Shown here: positions 1 to 8,110 of the stretch, in pieces | How the letters are laid out: the number at the start of each line of letters is the position of its first letter | Numbering within the stretch: the first letter of the stretch is position 1 | Assembly (NCBI RefSeq): GCF_017377855.1 | Contig: NZ_JAFREP010000040.1 | Coordinates: forward strand, 25,283 to 89,282 | Reading direction: 5' to 3' | Origin: Acanthopleuribacter pedis | GTDB taxonomy: Bacteria; Acidobacteriota; Holophagae; Acanthopleuribacterales; Acanthopleuribacteraceae | Length of the DNA: 64,000 bases | Made by a program: the position numbers and the translations under genes | Notes under the pieces: model-generated | The model's database searches: none | What the model was told of the DNA's origin: nothing | What the model saw: the letters and a program-made list of their open reading frames with translations, nothing else

Positions 1-1
1 C

Positions 2-322
2 GTACGCCGCTTTGCCGCCGACCGTAAGGTGGGCACCCACCTCGGCTGGTGGCCCGACCGTCGCCCGCGCTTTGTCTACCACTTCGAAAACGGCCTCACG
101 CACGGCCCGCAACACACCTACTACGCCGACGGCAGACCCGCCACCGCCTACCATTTCATCCAAGGCCGGGAAACCGGTGCCCAAAAAGCCTGGACCCGAA
201 AGGGCGAGTTGGTTGCCAACTACGTCGTGCGCAACGGCCGCCGCTATGGCCTGATCGGCGCCAAACCCTGCTACACCACCACCGCCGTCACACAAAACAT
301 CGAAGAAGGAAGGACACCATGA
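2..322 (+). CDS. MORN/YwqK-like repeat protein, C-terminal part (5' truncated by window)
   Basis: The reading frame is open from the first bases of the window and stops at 320-322, so only the last ~106 residues are present. It shows repeated segments of the form G-x-x-x-x-Y-x-x-D-G-x-x-x-x-x-Y (for example around THGPQHTYYADG and TGAQKAWTRKG), the pattern of MORN-variant repeats in YwqK-family proteins. These repeats are usually structural or protein-binding; the YwqK 'antitoxin' label is an annotation convention, not evidence of function here. The stop overlaps the start of the SCO gene (ATGA), so the two are translationally coupled, and a role beside a copper chaperone is possible but unproven. 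Confidence 0.6.
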   Translation, partial: VRRFAADRKVGTHLGWWPDRRPRFVYHFENGLTHGPQHTYYADGRPATAYHFIQGRETGAQKAWTRKGELVANYVVRNGRRYGLIGAKPCYTTTAVTQNIEEGRTP

Positions 323-993
323 CCCTCGCCCGCCCCCTCACCCTGCTCCTGCTCGTTGCGACCACCCTGTCCACCTTTGCCGTCGAGCCGGTAACCCCCC
401 TGGTGCTCCCATTCTTCGACAGCGCGGATCTTTCGCCCCGTTGGGCGGACGACAGCGGCGAAGGTCCCGCGCCCGGAAGCCACCGCATCGGCGATTTCCA
501 ATTCACCAACCAGCAGAACCAAACCGTGACCCGCGCCGATCTGCTCGGCAGCATCCACGTCGCCGACTTTTTCTTCACGAGCTGCCCCGGAATTTGCGCC
601 ACGCTCACCCGCAACCTCAAACGGGTTCAAGACGCCACCGAAGGCCGTGACGTCGCGCTGATTTCCTACTCGGTCACGCCGCGGATGGACACACCCGAGG
701 TACTGGCCGCCTATGCTCTGCGGTTCGGTGTCGACAACAAGCGTTGGCACCTGACCACCGGCGACAAAGAAGCCACCTACGCCCTAGCGCGCGAATCTTA
801 TTTCGCCGACGGCCTCAAGAACCAAGGCAAAGGCAGCGAAACATTTCTGCACACGGAGAACCTTTTCCTGGTCGACGCCCAAGGCCGCATTCGCGGCGTC
901 TACAACGGCACCCGCGCAACCGACGTCACCCGCCTGATCGAGGACATCGCACACCTTCGGGCTGAGATGCAAGACACGGCCACCCCACGCTGA
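319..993 (+). CDS. SCO1/SenC family copper chaperone
   Basis: This is a 224-residue periplasmic protein with a hydrophobic N-terminus (residues 1-21) that reads as a signal peptide or membrane anchor. The thioredoxin-fold core carries the copper-binding CPGIC motif (Cys89 and Cys93) and the distal His178 in FLHTENLF, the three ligands expected of SCO proteins. SCO proteins deliver copper to the CuA site of cytochrome oxidase or act as thiol redox proteins. The ATG at 319 overlaps the stop of the upstream MORN gene and follows a GAAGGAAGG stretch, which decides the start; longer in-frame readings from 49 are spurious. A second SCO gene lies inside the oxidase cluster at 16.7 kb, so this one may serve a different copper client. 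Confidence 0.88.
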   Translation: MTLARPLTLLLLVATTLSTFAVEPVTPLVLPFFDSADLSPRWADDSGEGPAPGSHRIGDFQFTNQQNQTVTRADLLGSIHVADFFFTSCPGICATLTRNLKRVQDATEGRDVALISYSVTPRMDTPEVLAAYALRFGVDNKRWHLTTGDKEATYALARESYFADGLKNQGKGSETFLHTENLFLVDAQGRIRGVYNGTRATDVTRLIEDIAHLRAEMQDTATPR

Positions 994-1336
994 ATCGCCA
1001 CACATGAGAACGCGTGATCAACACCGGGGCAAAACACCTTTCACATTTACCCAAAGCAAAAATTAACGAAAAAATGCCTTTAAAAAAGCGCGGTTCAAAC
1101 CCATAAAAAGACCCAACAAGCTCATTTTAGTGGATCTAGCGTTTTTCCTCGATTCGATTTGTGTTATCATTCTGAAACTGGTCTCCCGCTTACCATCGTC
1201 TTTAGAGGAAGATAGCGCGAATGAGGGGTTTTCATCCTTCATTTCGGCGGTATTTCTGCGAGCGCATGGCAATCGGGAATGGCGACAAGCTACCAAGTGA
1301 CGAGGTCTAAAAAGACCTTCTCTGGAGGTTATCCAA
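994..1336. other. Intergenic leader of the HU gene
   Basis: No gene is visible here. The second half probably holds the HU promoter and a long 5' leader. A small hairpin (AGGTCT at 1303-1308, AGACCT at 1313-1318) sits just before the Shine-Dalgarno sequence. Confidence 0.4.
1162..1170 (+). promoter_or_regulatory. Candidate extended -10 promoter for HU
   Basis: TGT followed by TATCAT (1165-1170) matches an extended -10 element (TGn-TATAAT) in an AT-richer stretch. No good -35 lies 17 bp upstream, so the call rests on the -10 only. It would give a leader of about 160 nt. Confidence 0.3.
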
Positions 1337-1606
1337 ATGATCAAGATCGACATTGCTGAGAAAATTACCGAACGTGTGGACATTCCGCGAGTGGTCGCCT
1401 TAAAAGCAGTTGATGTCATTTTGGACGAGATGAAAGACTCCCTCGTTCGCGGTGAGCGAATTGAAATCCGTGGGTTTGGTGTCTTCCAAAAGAAACTCCG
1501 CAAGAAAAGCGTGGGCCGTGATATCCAACGCGCGAAAACCATCGAGATCCCCGAAACATACACCGTCAAGTTCAAACCCGGCATTGAAATGCGTGTCCTC
1601 GACTAA
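1337..1606 (+). CDS. HU/IHF-family nucleoid protein
   Basis: The 89-residue protein is full length for the bacterial HU/IHF family. It begins with the helical dimerisation region (MIKIDIAEKITERVDI), and the segment RIEIRGFGVFQKKLRKKSVGRD contains the family signature (G-F-G-x-F) leading into the DNA-binding arm. HU binds and bends DNA and compacts the nucleoid. A strong TGGAGG Shine-Dalgarno precedes the ATG. It stands alone, with its own leader upstream and a clear intrinsic terminator downstream, so it is monocistronic. The arm lacks the usual RNPR-type tip and reads RDIQRAK, so DNA preference (HU-like or IHF-like) cannot be told from sequence. Confidence 0.93.
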   Translation: MIKIDIAEKITERVDIPRVVALKAVDVILDEMKDSLVRGERIEIRGFGVFQKKLRKKSVGRDIQRAKTIEIPETYTVKFKPGIEMRVLD

Positions 1607-1630
1607 GACACCCCAACCAAAAACACCGCA

Positions 1631-1680
1631 CAACCCCAAGCAACCATTCAAAAGCATGGTTGTTTGGGGTTGTTTCGTTT
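1631..1680 (+). terminator. Rho-independent terminator after HU
   Basis: A near-perfect 17-bp stem (CAACCCCAAGCAACCAT at 1631-1647 with its complement at 1656-1672, one G-T pair) closes an 8-nt loop and is followed by a T-rich tail (GTTTCGTTT). Confidence 0.85.
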
Positions 1681-1720
1681 AAATCTGAGATGTCGGTCAA
1701 AAACGGCTCATTCGCGCCGT

Positions 1721-2467
1721 TCAGCCACGCGTCATGGCATACATTAATATATGGGCCGCACCAGCGACATTCAGGCTCTCAACCCGGGGCTGAATGGGAA
1801 TGGCCACCAAATCGGTGAGCCGCGCGCGCAGATGCTCGCGCAAACCATGCCCCTCGTTACCCATCGCCAAAACCAAATCGCGCGGCCAGGTGAGATCGTG
1901 AAGATCCCGTCCCGCGCCGTCCGCGCCGAAAATCGGCAGCGGGTTTTCGGTCAGCCAGGCCGCCAAGCTGTCCTCGGAGAGTGCGTAATGCTTGATGTGA
2001 AACACCGTTCCGGCCGAGGCGCGAATGCAGGCGTGATGGAACGGGGAGCAGCCGGGCAAGGCGTAGACCACCCCATCGAAATCAAAGGCGGCGGCGGCGC
2101 GAATCAAGGCGCCCGTGTTGCCGGGTTCTTGTACCGCGTCCAGCAGGAGCAGGCGGCCCGTGGTCGGCGGTTTTTGTTGTAGTAAATCGTTTTTGTCAAA
2201 CACGGCAAGCGGTGGTTTGCCGGATCGGGTCGGCGACAACGGGCCGTACATATCGGCCGAAACCTGATAGGTAGGGCAAGAAAAATCGCCGCCGACCGCG
2301 GGCGTGCGCCAAACAGCACGGGGCCGGAGCCCGGCCGCGACCGCCTCGCGGATCAGCTTCTCGCCTTCTACCAGCAGCACCGGTGCCGCTGCACCGGCGC
2401 GTTGCCATGCTTTGAGTTCTTTGTAGCGGGGGTTCGCACGACTGCGAATCGCCAAAACGTCGGTCAC
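1721..2467 (-). CDS. TrmH/SpoU-family RNA 2'-O-methyltransferase
   Basis: The protein has an N-terminal substrate-binding segment (LVEGEKLIREAVAAG) and a C-terminal SPOUT knot domain. The three SPOUT motifs are visible: DAVQEPGNTGALIRAA, AMGNEGHGL, and IPIQPRVESLNVAGAAH. These enzymes methylate ribose 2'-OH in rRNA or tRNA using S-adenosylmethionine; the exact nucleotide cannot be named. I chose GTG at 2467, giving 248 residues, because GAGGG lies 8 nt before it and the protein then begins directly at the conserved region; an ATG at 2509 would add 14 residues without a ribosome site. It is 46 bp downstream of a small unknown gene on the same strand. Confidence 0.87.
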   Translation of the reverse strand: MTDVLAIRSRANPRYKELKAWQRAGAAAPVLLVEGEKLIREAVAAGLRPRAVWRTPAVGGDFSCPTYQVSADMYGPLSPTRSGKPPLAVFDKNDLLQQKPPTTGRLLLLDAVQEPGNTGALIRAAAAFDFDGVVYALPGCSPFHHACIRASAGTVFHIKHYALSEDSLAAWLTENPLPIFGADGAGRDLHDLTWPRDLVLAMGNEGHGLREHLRARLTDLVAIPIQPRVESLNVAGAAHILMYAMTRG

Positions 2468-2513
2468 CCGATCACCCTCTTTGTTGGATCGCCCGAACGA
2501 CGCCCCCAAACCT

Positions 2514-2825
2514 TTAAGCTTCGGCTTCTTCGTCCTTCTGATCGTCGTACCAGTGCTGAAGCTGACTCACAATCATGCGCGCTTGTTTTTCAGAGCTGAT
2601 GTTGAATTTGCTTTTGCTCATGTAACGGCCGCGCGACTTCTGGTAGCGCTGAACACGAACCTTGGGGGGACTCCAGGAACCATCGCTTTTCTTTTCGCGG
2701 TAGAGAAACATGATCGTTGACCAGGCGCCCTTGGAAAGAATGTACTTGTCCAACTCTTCCACAATCACTTCACCATCCTGTTCCCAGGCACAGGTCAAGT
2801 CGTCAATTGTTTGTTCACCATCCAT
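2514..2825 (-). CDS. Conserved-looking small protein of unknown function
   Basis: I do not recognise this 103-residue soluble protein. It has an acidic N-terminal part (MDGEQTIDDLTCAWEQDGEV) and a central Trp/Tyr-rich segment. It then has a basic patch (KVRVQRYQKSRGRYMSKSKFN) and an acidic, helical C-terminus (QLQHWYDDQKDEEAEA). The mixture of a basic centre and acidic ends suggests nucleic-acid or protein binding, but that is only a guess. The ATG at 2825 follows GAGGAC at suitable spacing; an in-frame extension to 3230 has no support. It is the likely first gene of a two-gene unit with the downstream RNA methylase. Confidence 0.7.
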   Translation of the reverse strand: MDGEQTIDDLTCAWEQDGEVIVEELDKYILSKGAWSTIMFLYREKKSDGSWSPPKVRVQRYQKSRGRYMSKSKFNISSEKQARMIVSQLQHWYDDQKDEEAEA

Positions 2826-3272
2826 GGGTCCGTCCTCACTTTTTGAATAAAATCTCGCACGCGGTTTTTTCCGCGAGCTGTACGCCGTCCACAACAGCGG
2901 AATCAACGCGGCCGTCCTGAACAGCCGCAAACAAAACCAGAGCATAAACGATTTTTTTTTCGCTGAAAACCCCCATGTAGGAAGTGAGGAGCCTTGAATC
3001 GCGACCTTTGGGGTCCCTTTTGGGTATGGCTTGGTATTCCTATTGCCCAGGAATGCGAGACCAGAAGGATACGAATAAATCGCCGCATCCTTTACCGATG
3101 ATCCCGACCTGGAAAAGTAGGTCCTTCCGCGATGACGGGCCTGGATAGGGGCATAAAACCGCTTCCAAAACAAGTACGACGAGGCAGGGTGTAAAAATCG
3201 TCCCATTCTCAGGAATGAGGCCGCGAACAAGCCGGGCCCAAGTCAACGCATAAAAAACCCGGCATCCCTAAA
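2826..3272. other. Intergenic region, no gene supported
   Basis: Short open frames on the minus strand lack ribosome sites and resemble nothing. The stretch presumably contains the promoter of the small unknown gene and the end of the rlmN transcript. I see no clear terminator. Confidence 0.4.
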
Positions 3273-4358
3273 CTATCCAACCCGGAGATTGGGCCCCCGC
3301 TTGGCGATAGGGGTGGCCAACTGGCCGCAGGCGGCACCGATGTCACGCCCTTTGGACCAACGCACGGTGTTAAGGATCTTAGAACGGTTGAGAATTTCTT
3401 GGAATCGCTCAATCACCGGCAGTGCCGGTTGTTTGTATTCGAGTTCCGGCGTTTCGTTAAACGGGATCAGGTTGATTTTACAGCGGAGGTTGGCCACCAG
3501 TCGCACCAACCGTTTGGCGTCGGCCGGGCTGTCGTTCAACCCTTCGATCAAAACATATTCCAAGGTGATACGCTCGCGCGGTGGAATCGGCAGTCGGCGG
3601 CAGGCCGCAAGCAAGGCCTCAATGTTCCATTTGAGGTTCACCGGCATCAGGTGGTTGCGCTGCTCATCGGTGGTGGCGTTGAGCGACACGGCAATGCGCG
3701 GCAAACGCGGGTACTCACCCAACTTGAGCAGGTTGCGCACGTGGCCGCTGGTACTGACGGTAATCCGGCGCGGCGACAGGTTGAGGCCTAACGCGTCGAC
3801 GAAGTGATCGAGCGATTTGGTAAGGTTGTTGAGGTTCAACAGGGGTTCGCCCATGCCCATCATGACAATATTAAAAGGATCATTGAGCTCCATTTCACGC
3901 GCGATCACGAAGGCTTGGCCGACGATTTCGGCGGGGGTCAGGTTGCGGATGAACCCCATTTGCGCCGTCATGCAAAAGCTACAGGCCTGCGCACAGCCCA
4001 CTTGGCTGGACAGGCACATGGTTACCCCTTTGGTCATGGGCATGTAGACCGCTTCCACATCACCACCCGCTTCAAGGTGGAACACGAATTTAATCGAGCC
4101 GTCGCGGGACAGGTGTCGCTCGTAATTCAGCGGCGGACGCACCTCACAAGCATCTTGCAACTTTTCGCGCAAAGACTTGGAAAGGTTGGTCATCTGCTCA
4201 ATCTCGAGCACGCGTTTCACGTAGATCCAGTGGCGGATTTGCTTTTCGCGAAAGGCCGGTTCGCCCAGGTCGGTTAACAGCTTCTTGATTTCGGCGGCAC
4301 TTGCCCCGAATAGGTTAAACTTACTCTTCGTCTTCAATGTCGAGTTCGAAGCTTTCAT
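3273..4358 (-). CDS. rlmN: 23S rRNA (adenine2503-C2)-methyltransferase / tRNA m2A37 methylase
   Basis: This is a 361-residue radical-SAM enzyme. The cluster motif is CAQACSFC (Cys122, Cys126, Cys129), and the two catalytic cysteines are Cys115 in TMCLSSQVG and Cys344 in GAACGQLA, as expected for RlmN. Further motifs are MMGMGEPL and a SAM-binding region SLNATTDEQR. RlmN methylates A2503 in 23S rRNA and A37 in some tRNAs, improving fidelity. The start at 4358 overlaps the upstream gene end by 38 bp. The family's conserved region begins at about residue 16 (NLFGAS), so the true start must be near here. No strong Shine-Dalgarno is visible, consistent with translational coupling. Confidence 0.93.
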   Translation of the reverse strand: MKASNSTLKTKSKFNLFGASAAEIKKLLTDLGEPAFREKQIRHWIYVKRVLEIEQMTNLSKSLREKLQDACEVRPPLNYERHLSRDGSIKFVFHLEAGGDVEAVYMPMTKGVTMCLSSQVGCAQACSFCMTAQMGFIRNLTPAEIVGQAFVIAREMELNDPFNIVMMGMGEPLLNLNNLTKSLDHFVDALGLNLSPRRITVSTSGHVRNLLKLGEYPRLPRIAVSLNATTDEQRNHLMPVNLKWNIEALLAACRRLPIPPRERITLEYVLIEGLNDSPADAKRLVRLVANLRCKINLIPFNETPELEYKQPALPVIERFQEILNRSKILNTVRWSKGRDIGAACGQLATPIAKRGPNLRVG

Positions 4359-4662
4359 GATCGTCGCCGGAATCCTCAATTTTAATCTTCAATGCAGCCA
4401 AGAACTCTTTGTCGTAATGATTGAAATTCTGGTCGGCCGCTTCGTAACGTTCTTCCGGCTTGCCGAGATACAACACGCCTTCCCCGTCTTCTTCATCGCG
4501 TTTATCCAGGGCGATGTTGGCTTCCATAATCAAGTAGATATCATAGCCGTTGCCTTTGATTTGGTCCGTTACGTTTTTAATGGTTTGGTCTTTGGTTAAC
4601 GCATGGTGAAGGGCCACTCCCAGCTCTTTGAGCAAGGATTTCATTTGATCGTCAAGTTCCAT
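4321..4662 (-). CDS. Small acidic protein of unknown function
   Basis: This is a 113-residue, strongly acidic protein ending in DIEDEE, with no signal peptide or membrane segment. The N-terminal half looks helical (MELDDQMKSLLKELGVALHHAL), followed by a short beta-like stretch (GYDIYLIMEANIAL). A tail rich in Asp and Glu completes it. I do not recognise a family. The ATG at 4662 has an excellent AAGGAG ribosome site; an upstream in-frame ATG at 4689 does not. It overlaps rlmN by 38 bp and is probably co-transcribed with it. Confidence 0.68.
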   Translation of the reverse strand: MELDDQMKSLLKELGVALHHALTKDQTIKNVTDQIKGNGYDIYLIMEANIALDKRDEEDGEGVLYLGKPEERYEAADQNFNHYDKEFLAALKIKIEDSGDDHESFELDIEDEE

Positions 4663-4982
4663 GCGCTTCTCCTTACGGTGCCTTTCCATCAGAAAGGGCT
4701 TGGGTGGGCCAAATGGGGTTTGGCGTTAACAGAAAATTCGGCGGACAAACAAACGCGGCAGCCCTGGCCGAAACACCTCAAGGTTAAACCATTTGGGGCG
4801 GCACGTCCATGGTTATTCAGGAACCTGACCGGCGCAAGCCGAGGAAAAACCCCCGTGGAAACGCGGACCAAGCACACCATCCAAGATCATATTTTTCAAT
4901 AACTTAGTAAAAAATCGCCAAGTTTACCGCACCTCTCCCAAACATCACCTAAACACCTTAAAAGGGTCAAACGGTCGTCTGG
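4663..4982. other. Intergenic region, nothing recognised
   Basis: About 320 bp without a supported gene between dut and the small acidic gene, both on the minus strand. It should hold the promoter of the acidic gene-rlmN unit. I found no convincing promoter or terminator. Confidence 0.4.
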
Positions 4983-5432
4983 TTAGCGGCTTCCAGTATG
5001 TCCAAATCCACCCTCTCCGCGTTCGGTTTCGTCGAGGCCCTCCACCTGCCGCCAGGTCACTTGGATGACCGGGGCAACCACGAGCTGGGCGATCCGCTGA
5101 CCGCGTTCCACCGAAACCGCTTCTTGGCCGAGGTTCACCAGCGGTACCAAAATTTCGCCGCGGTAATCGGCGTCAATGGTGCCGGGACTGTTAATGACCG
5201 TCAATCCCTGTTTAAGGCTGAGCCCGGAGCGAGGACGCACCTGGGCTTCATAACCGGCAGGTAGGGCCATGCACAACCCGGTCGGGCAGGCTTGGCGGGC
5301 GCCCGGTTCAAGCACCAGTGGTGTCTCGCCGGCATAACGCAAATCGACACCGGCGCTTAAGGCGGTAGCGTATTCGGGTAAGGGTAAGCCCTCGTGATGG
5401 GGCAGGGTCTTCAGGGCAACGGAAAGCGTCAT
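4983..5432 (-). CDS. dut: Deoxyuridine 5'-triphosphate nucleotidohydrolase (dUTPase)
   Basis: The trimeric dUTPase family is clear at 149 residues, the usual length. Motif 1 is AGVDLRYA (27-34), motif 2 PRSGLSLKQG (67-76), motif 3 GTIDADYRGEI (84-94), motif 4 RGQRIAQLV (110-118) and motif 5 GEGGFGHTGSR at the C-terminus. The enzyme converts dUTP to dUMP and PPi, keeping uracil out of DNA and supplying dUMP for thymidylate synthesis. In motif 5 the usual Ser of GGFGSTG is His, a minor substitution. The ATG at 5432 follows GAGGA; a longer reading would run back into the peptidase gene. It starts 19 bp after the M16 peptidase stop. Confidence 0.95.
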   Translation of the reverse strand: MTLSVALKTLPHHEGLPLPEYATALSAGVDLRYAGETPLVLEPGARQACPTGLCMALPAGYEAQVRPRSGLSLKQGLTVINSPGTIDADYRGEILVPLVNLGQEAVSVERGQRIAQLVVAPVIQVTWRQVEGLDETERGEGGFGHTGSR

Positions 5433-5451
5433 GGTCGTTCCTCTGTGGGGA

Positions 5452-6747
5452 TTAGTGTGGGATGAGGATCGGGGTGTCATGGAAACCACGGCCGGCCAAA
5501 AAGCCGTCGTCGGGTCGCCCCGAGGCCGCGCCGAGTCCGGCCAAAGCGCGTTTGTCGGGATGAAATGCGTAACGCGCGGCGTCGCGTACCGCGTCGGCCT
5601 CGACGCTTTCAATCAAAGCGACCCACTTTTCCGGCTCGTAAATTTCGCCGTGAACCATTAGGGCGCGGGCTAAGGAGGTGGCGCGGTTGTAGGTACTCTC
5701 ATAACCCATCAGCAGCGAGCCGATAACTTGCTCCTTGGCGCGTCGCAATTCGCCCGCGTCCAACCCATCCTGCTGCACCCGTTCAATTTCGTCAAAACAC
5801 AGGGATAACACCGTTTGGTAGTTCTCAGGGCTGCAAGCGCCGTAGAGATTGAAATAACCACAATCCGCGTAAGGGACCGTGTAACAACCGACCGAATAGG
5901 CCAGGCCCCGTTGTTCCCGAATGGACTGGAACAGACGGGAGCTCATGCCGCCACCCAAGGCCACGCTCAACAGGTTCAGTGCATGGCGGCGCGGGTCGCG
6001 TTGGGAGAAACCGTGGGTGAACAGGGTGAAGGAAACCTGCTCCAGGCGGTCATCCGTGTGATAGGCCTGGAAGCCACGCACCTCGGGTGGCGATTCCACG
6101 ATGTCCGCCGGCGGGCGATCCGAAACAGGAAACAGGGTTTCACACAGGCGACAGAGTTGATCGTGGTCCAGGTCGCCGGCGGCGGCTACGACCATGTCTT
6201 GGGTGCGGTAGAAACGTCCGTGGAAGGCGGCAACCTCGTCGTGATCAAAACGTTTTACGTTTTCGACCGGGCCGAGAATCGGTCGGCCCATGGCATGGTC
6301 GCTCCAGTAACGCTGGATACCCAATTCGAACACGCGATCCTCGGGATCATCCTCACCCATTTTGATTTCTTCCAGCACAACCTTGCGCTCCAGCGAAAGC
6401 TCGTGGGGATCGAAGGTGGGATGTTGCAGCATATCGGCGAGCAACGCCAAGGTGCTTTCCAAATGAACCGCGCGAACTTTAATCGAATAACAGGTTTCCT
6501 CGCGCGCGGTGTAGGCGTCTAAAATGCCGCCGACACCGTCGACGGCTTCGGCAATATCGCGGGCCGAAAAACGCGGGGTGCCTTTAAACAGGGTATGTTC
6601 GATGAAATGGAAAAGCCCGTTTTCGGCAGCATTTTCGTGCCGCGAGCCTTTGTTTAACCAGATCCCCAACGAAACGGTGGCGACGTGATCAACCCGTTCG
6701 GTGACGACACGCATGCCGTTGCTCAGTTGGGAAAAACGTTTAACCAT
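5452..6747 (-). CDS. M16 family zinc metallopeptidase
   Basis: This 431-residue protein is the length of bacterial processing-peptidase-like M16 enzymes. The inverted zinc motif HFIEH (His47, Glu50, His51) and the third ligand Glu127 in VLEEIKMGEDDPED, 76 residues later, are intact. The C-terminal half carries the family's second domain with LGGGMSSRLFQSIREQRGLAYSV. It should be a soluble endopeptidase of the PqqL/MPP-beta type, with unknown substrate. A GAGGTTCC sequence precedes the ATG. The gene immediately precedes dut and follows an intrinsic terminator, so these two form a separate unit. Confidence 0.92.
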   Translation of the reverse strand: MVKRFSQLSNGMRVVTERVDHVATVSLGIWLNKGSRHENAAENGLFHFIEHTLFKGTPRFSARDIAEAVDGVGGILDAYTAREETCYSIKVRAVHLESTLALLADMLQHPTFDPHELSLERKVVLEEIKMGEDDPEDRVFELGIQRYWSDHAMGRPILGPVENVKRFDHDEVAAFHGRFYRTQDMVVAAAGDLDHDQLCRLCETLFPVSDRPPADIVESPPEVRGFQAYHTDDRLEQVSFTLFTHGFSQRDPRRHALNLLSVALGGGMSSRLFQSIREQRGLAYSVGCYTVPYADCGYFNLYGACSPENYQTVLSLCFDEIERVQQDGLDAGELRRAKEQVIGSLLMGYESTYNRATSLARALMVHGEIYEPEKWVALIESVEADAVRDAARYAFHPDKRALAGLGAASGRPDDGFLAGRGFHDTPILIPH

Positions 6748-6761
6748 GGAACCTCAATCTC

Positions 6762-6795
6762 AAAAAAGCTCGACCGCGCAACGGCGTGGTCGAGC
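6762..6795 (-). terminator. Intrinsic terminator after the PilP-like gene
   Basis: On the minus strand, GCTCGACCACGC and GCGCGGTCGAGC form a 12-bp stem with one mismatch and a 4-nt loop, followed directly by TTTTTT. It lies between the stop at 6847 and the M16 start. Confidence 0.85.
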
Positions 6796-6846
6796 TTCGG
6801 GCAATGTGACGGGCCGATTCGGGCCCTTCGTGGCGCGGTAAAGGCG

Positions 6847-7620
6847 CTAGAACTCGCGTTTCGGAACGCTACGGCGGACCGGCTGCGCGGTATTTTTGCG
6901 GTTGTTGCCCGACCGACGAACATTGTTGTTCTTGGAACGGCTGTTATTGTTTTTCGACCGGTTCGCATTATTGGTTGGCGCACCTTTTTTGGTAACCGGC
7001 AATGGCTTTTTGTTGTTCTTGACCACCGGTTTCGCCTTGTTGTTTTTGCGATTGGTCGTTTTCTTAGGCGCGGGTTTGGCAATTTTCTTCGAGCCGCCGC
7101 GATTGGTTTTGGTACCGTCAAACATCCGCAAGGTAAGCTGTTCACGACCCTTGGTGAGCACCACGTGATCACTTTCAATTTTGGCAACCAAATAACCTTG
7201 AAGCTTGTCGTTTTCGCTCAAGCGTTTCGTTTCCATCTGACTTTTTATATTACGCGGGCGACGAATCGGTTTGTTGCGACGGGCGACGTTGGTTTTAGGA
7301 TTTTGGTTGCGTCCGGCAATGTTGCGCACACGAGCCGCCACCGGGCTCTCCATCTCACTGGGATCGGGCTTATATTTGATGATCGCCATTTTGCGACTGG
7401 GAAAAATGATGGTGCCGTCGAGTTGGAATTCCACATTGGTCGGGGTCACTTCAACGATTTCCTCGACTTTCTCCTCTTCTTCAACCTGTTCCTTGCCGCG
7501 GTTGGGGTCAAAGGGATCGCGATCAACAATATCGTCCACCTGGTTCTGAGCAAAAAGGCCGGCGCACAAAAACAAGGTCGTCCCTGCGAGGAGTAAGGTT
7601 TTAATTGGCGAAGAAATCAT
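6847..7620 (-). CDS. Secreted protein with PilP/GspC-like core and Asn/Lys/Arg-rich tail
   Basis: The 257-residue protein starts with a signal peptide (MISSPIKTLLLAGTTLFLCAGLFA, cleavage after about residue 24). A short RDPFDPNRG segment and an acidic linker follow. Two beta-rich pieces (FQLDGTIIFPSRKMAIIKY and LQGYLVAKIESDHVVLTKG) resemble the repeat of PilP/GspC-type pilotin-coupling proteins. The last ~90 residues are very basic and low in complexity (KKTTNRKNNKAKP, NNNSRSKNNN). It may bind anionic surface polymers or nucleic acid in the periplasm; the PilP resemblance is weak. The start is ATG at 7620 with GGAGG eight bases upstream. It is monocistronic with its own terminator. Confidence 0.65.
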   Translation of the reverse strand: MISSPIKTLLLAGTTLFLCAGLFAQNQVDDIVDRDPFDPNRGKEQVEEEEKVEEIVEVTPTNVEFQLDGTIIFPSRKMAIIKYKPDPSEMESPVAARVRNIAGRNQNPKTNVARRNKPIRRPRNIKSQMETKRLSENDKLQGYLVAKIESDHVVLTKGREQLTLRMFDGTKTNRGGSKKIAKPAPKKTTNRKNNKAKPVVKNNKKPLPVTKKGAPTNNANRSKNNNSRSKNNNVRRSGNNRKNTAQPVRRSVPKREF

Positions 7621-8110
7621 GGAATCCTCCAACTTTGGTCACCCAAGGGCGCGCGGCTCTTCATCTTAAGGAGCAGGACGACCGGGTGTCAAGCAACGGT
7701 CGGCCATTCTTAGACGGCAGGGGGAATAGATTCGACGAAATTATTTGAAAAAAATGCGACCGAGGAAAGAGAGCCGACGTTCTCCTAGGTGACAGGCTGC
7801 TTAAATCACCTGGGTTCAATAGAGATAACTTCTAGCCGACACCCTCGTAGCGGCTTGAACCAGGTGATTGCATTAGAGATAACTTCACGCCGGTATTCAG
7901 CGCGTTTAGGCTGCATCACCTAGAACCCGTCGATGGGCATCGGAAACCGATTGCTAGAGGCGCTCGACCGACGACTTACTCCCTAGGTCTTTTACTATCA
8001 AATATTTAACCCTGCCTGTCACCAGTATTTCTCTACCACCAACTGCCCCTAACACCCATGTCTTTTATTTACAAATATTTAAAGATGCCTGTCACCATAA
8101 AAAAGTTCTC
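7621..8110. repeat. Intergenic region with REP-like palindromic repeats
   Basis: There is no gene. A large imperfect hairpin is formed by AATCACCTGGGTTCAA (7804-7819) and TTGAACCAGGTGATT (7855-7869), with an inner stem AGCCG/CGGCT. GGTGACAGGC at 7788-7797 is inverted at 8014-8023 and 8087-8096 (GCCTGTCACC). The last two sit in a ~25-bp direct repeat beginning AAATATTTAA (8000-8024, 8073-8097), and GAGATAACTTC occurs twice. Such elements resemble REP sequences mobilised by RAYT transposases, but no transposase gene is in the window. Confidence 0.6.

Noticed and set aside
49..318. N-terminal extension of the SCO gene
   Set aside because: It overlaps the MORN gene in another frame; the signal peptide starts at 319.
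2826..3230. N-terminal extension of the small protein ending at 2514
   Set aside because: No ribosome site, unlike the ATG at 2825, and residues are of shadow-like composition.
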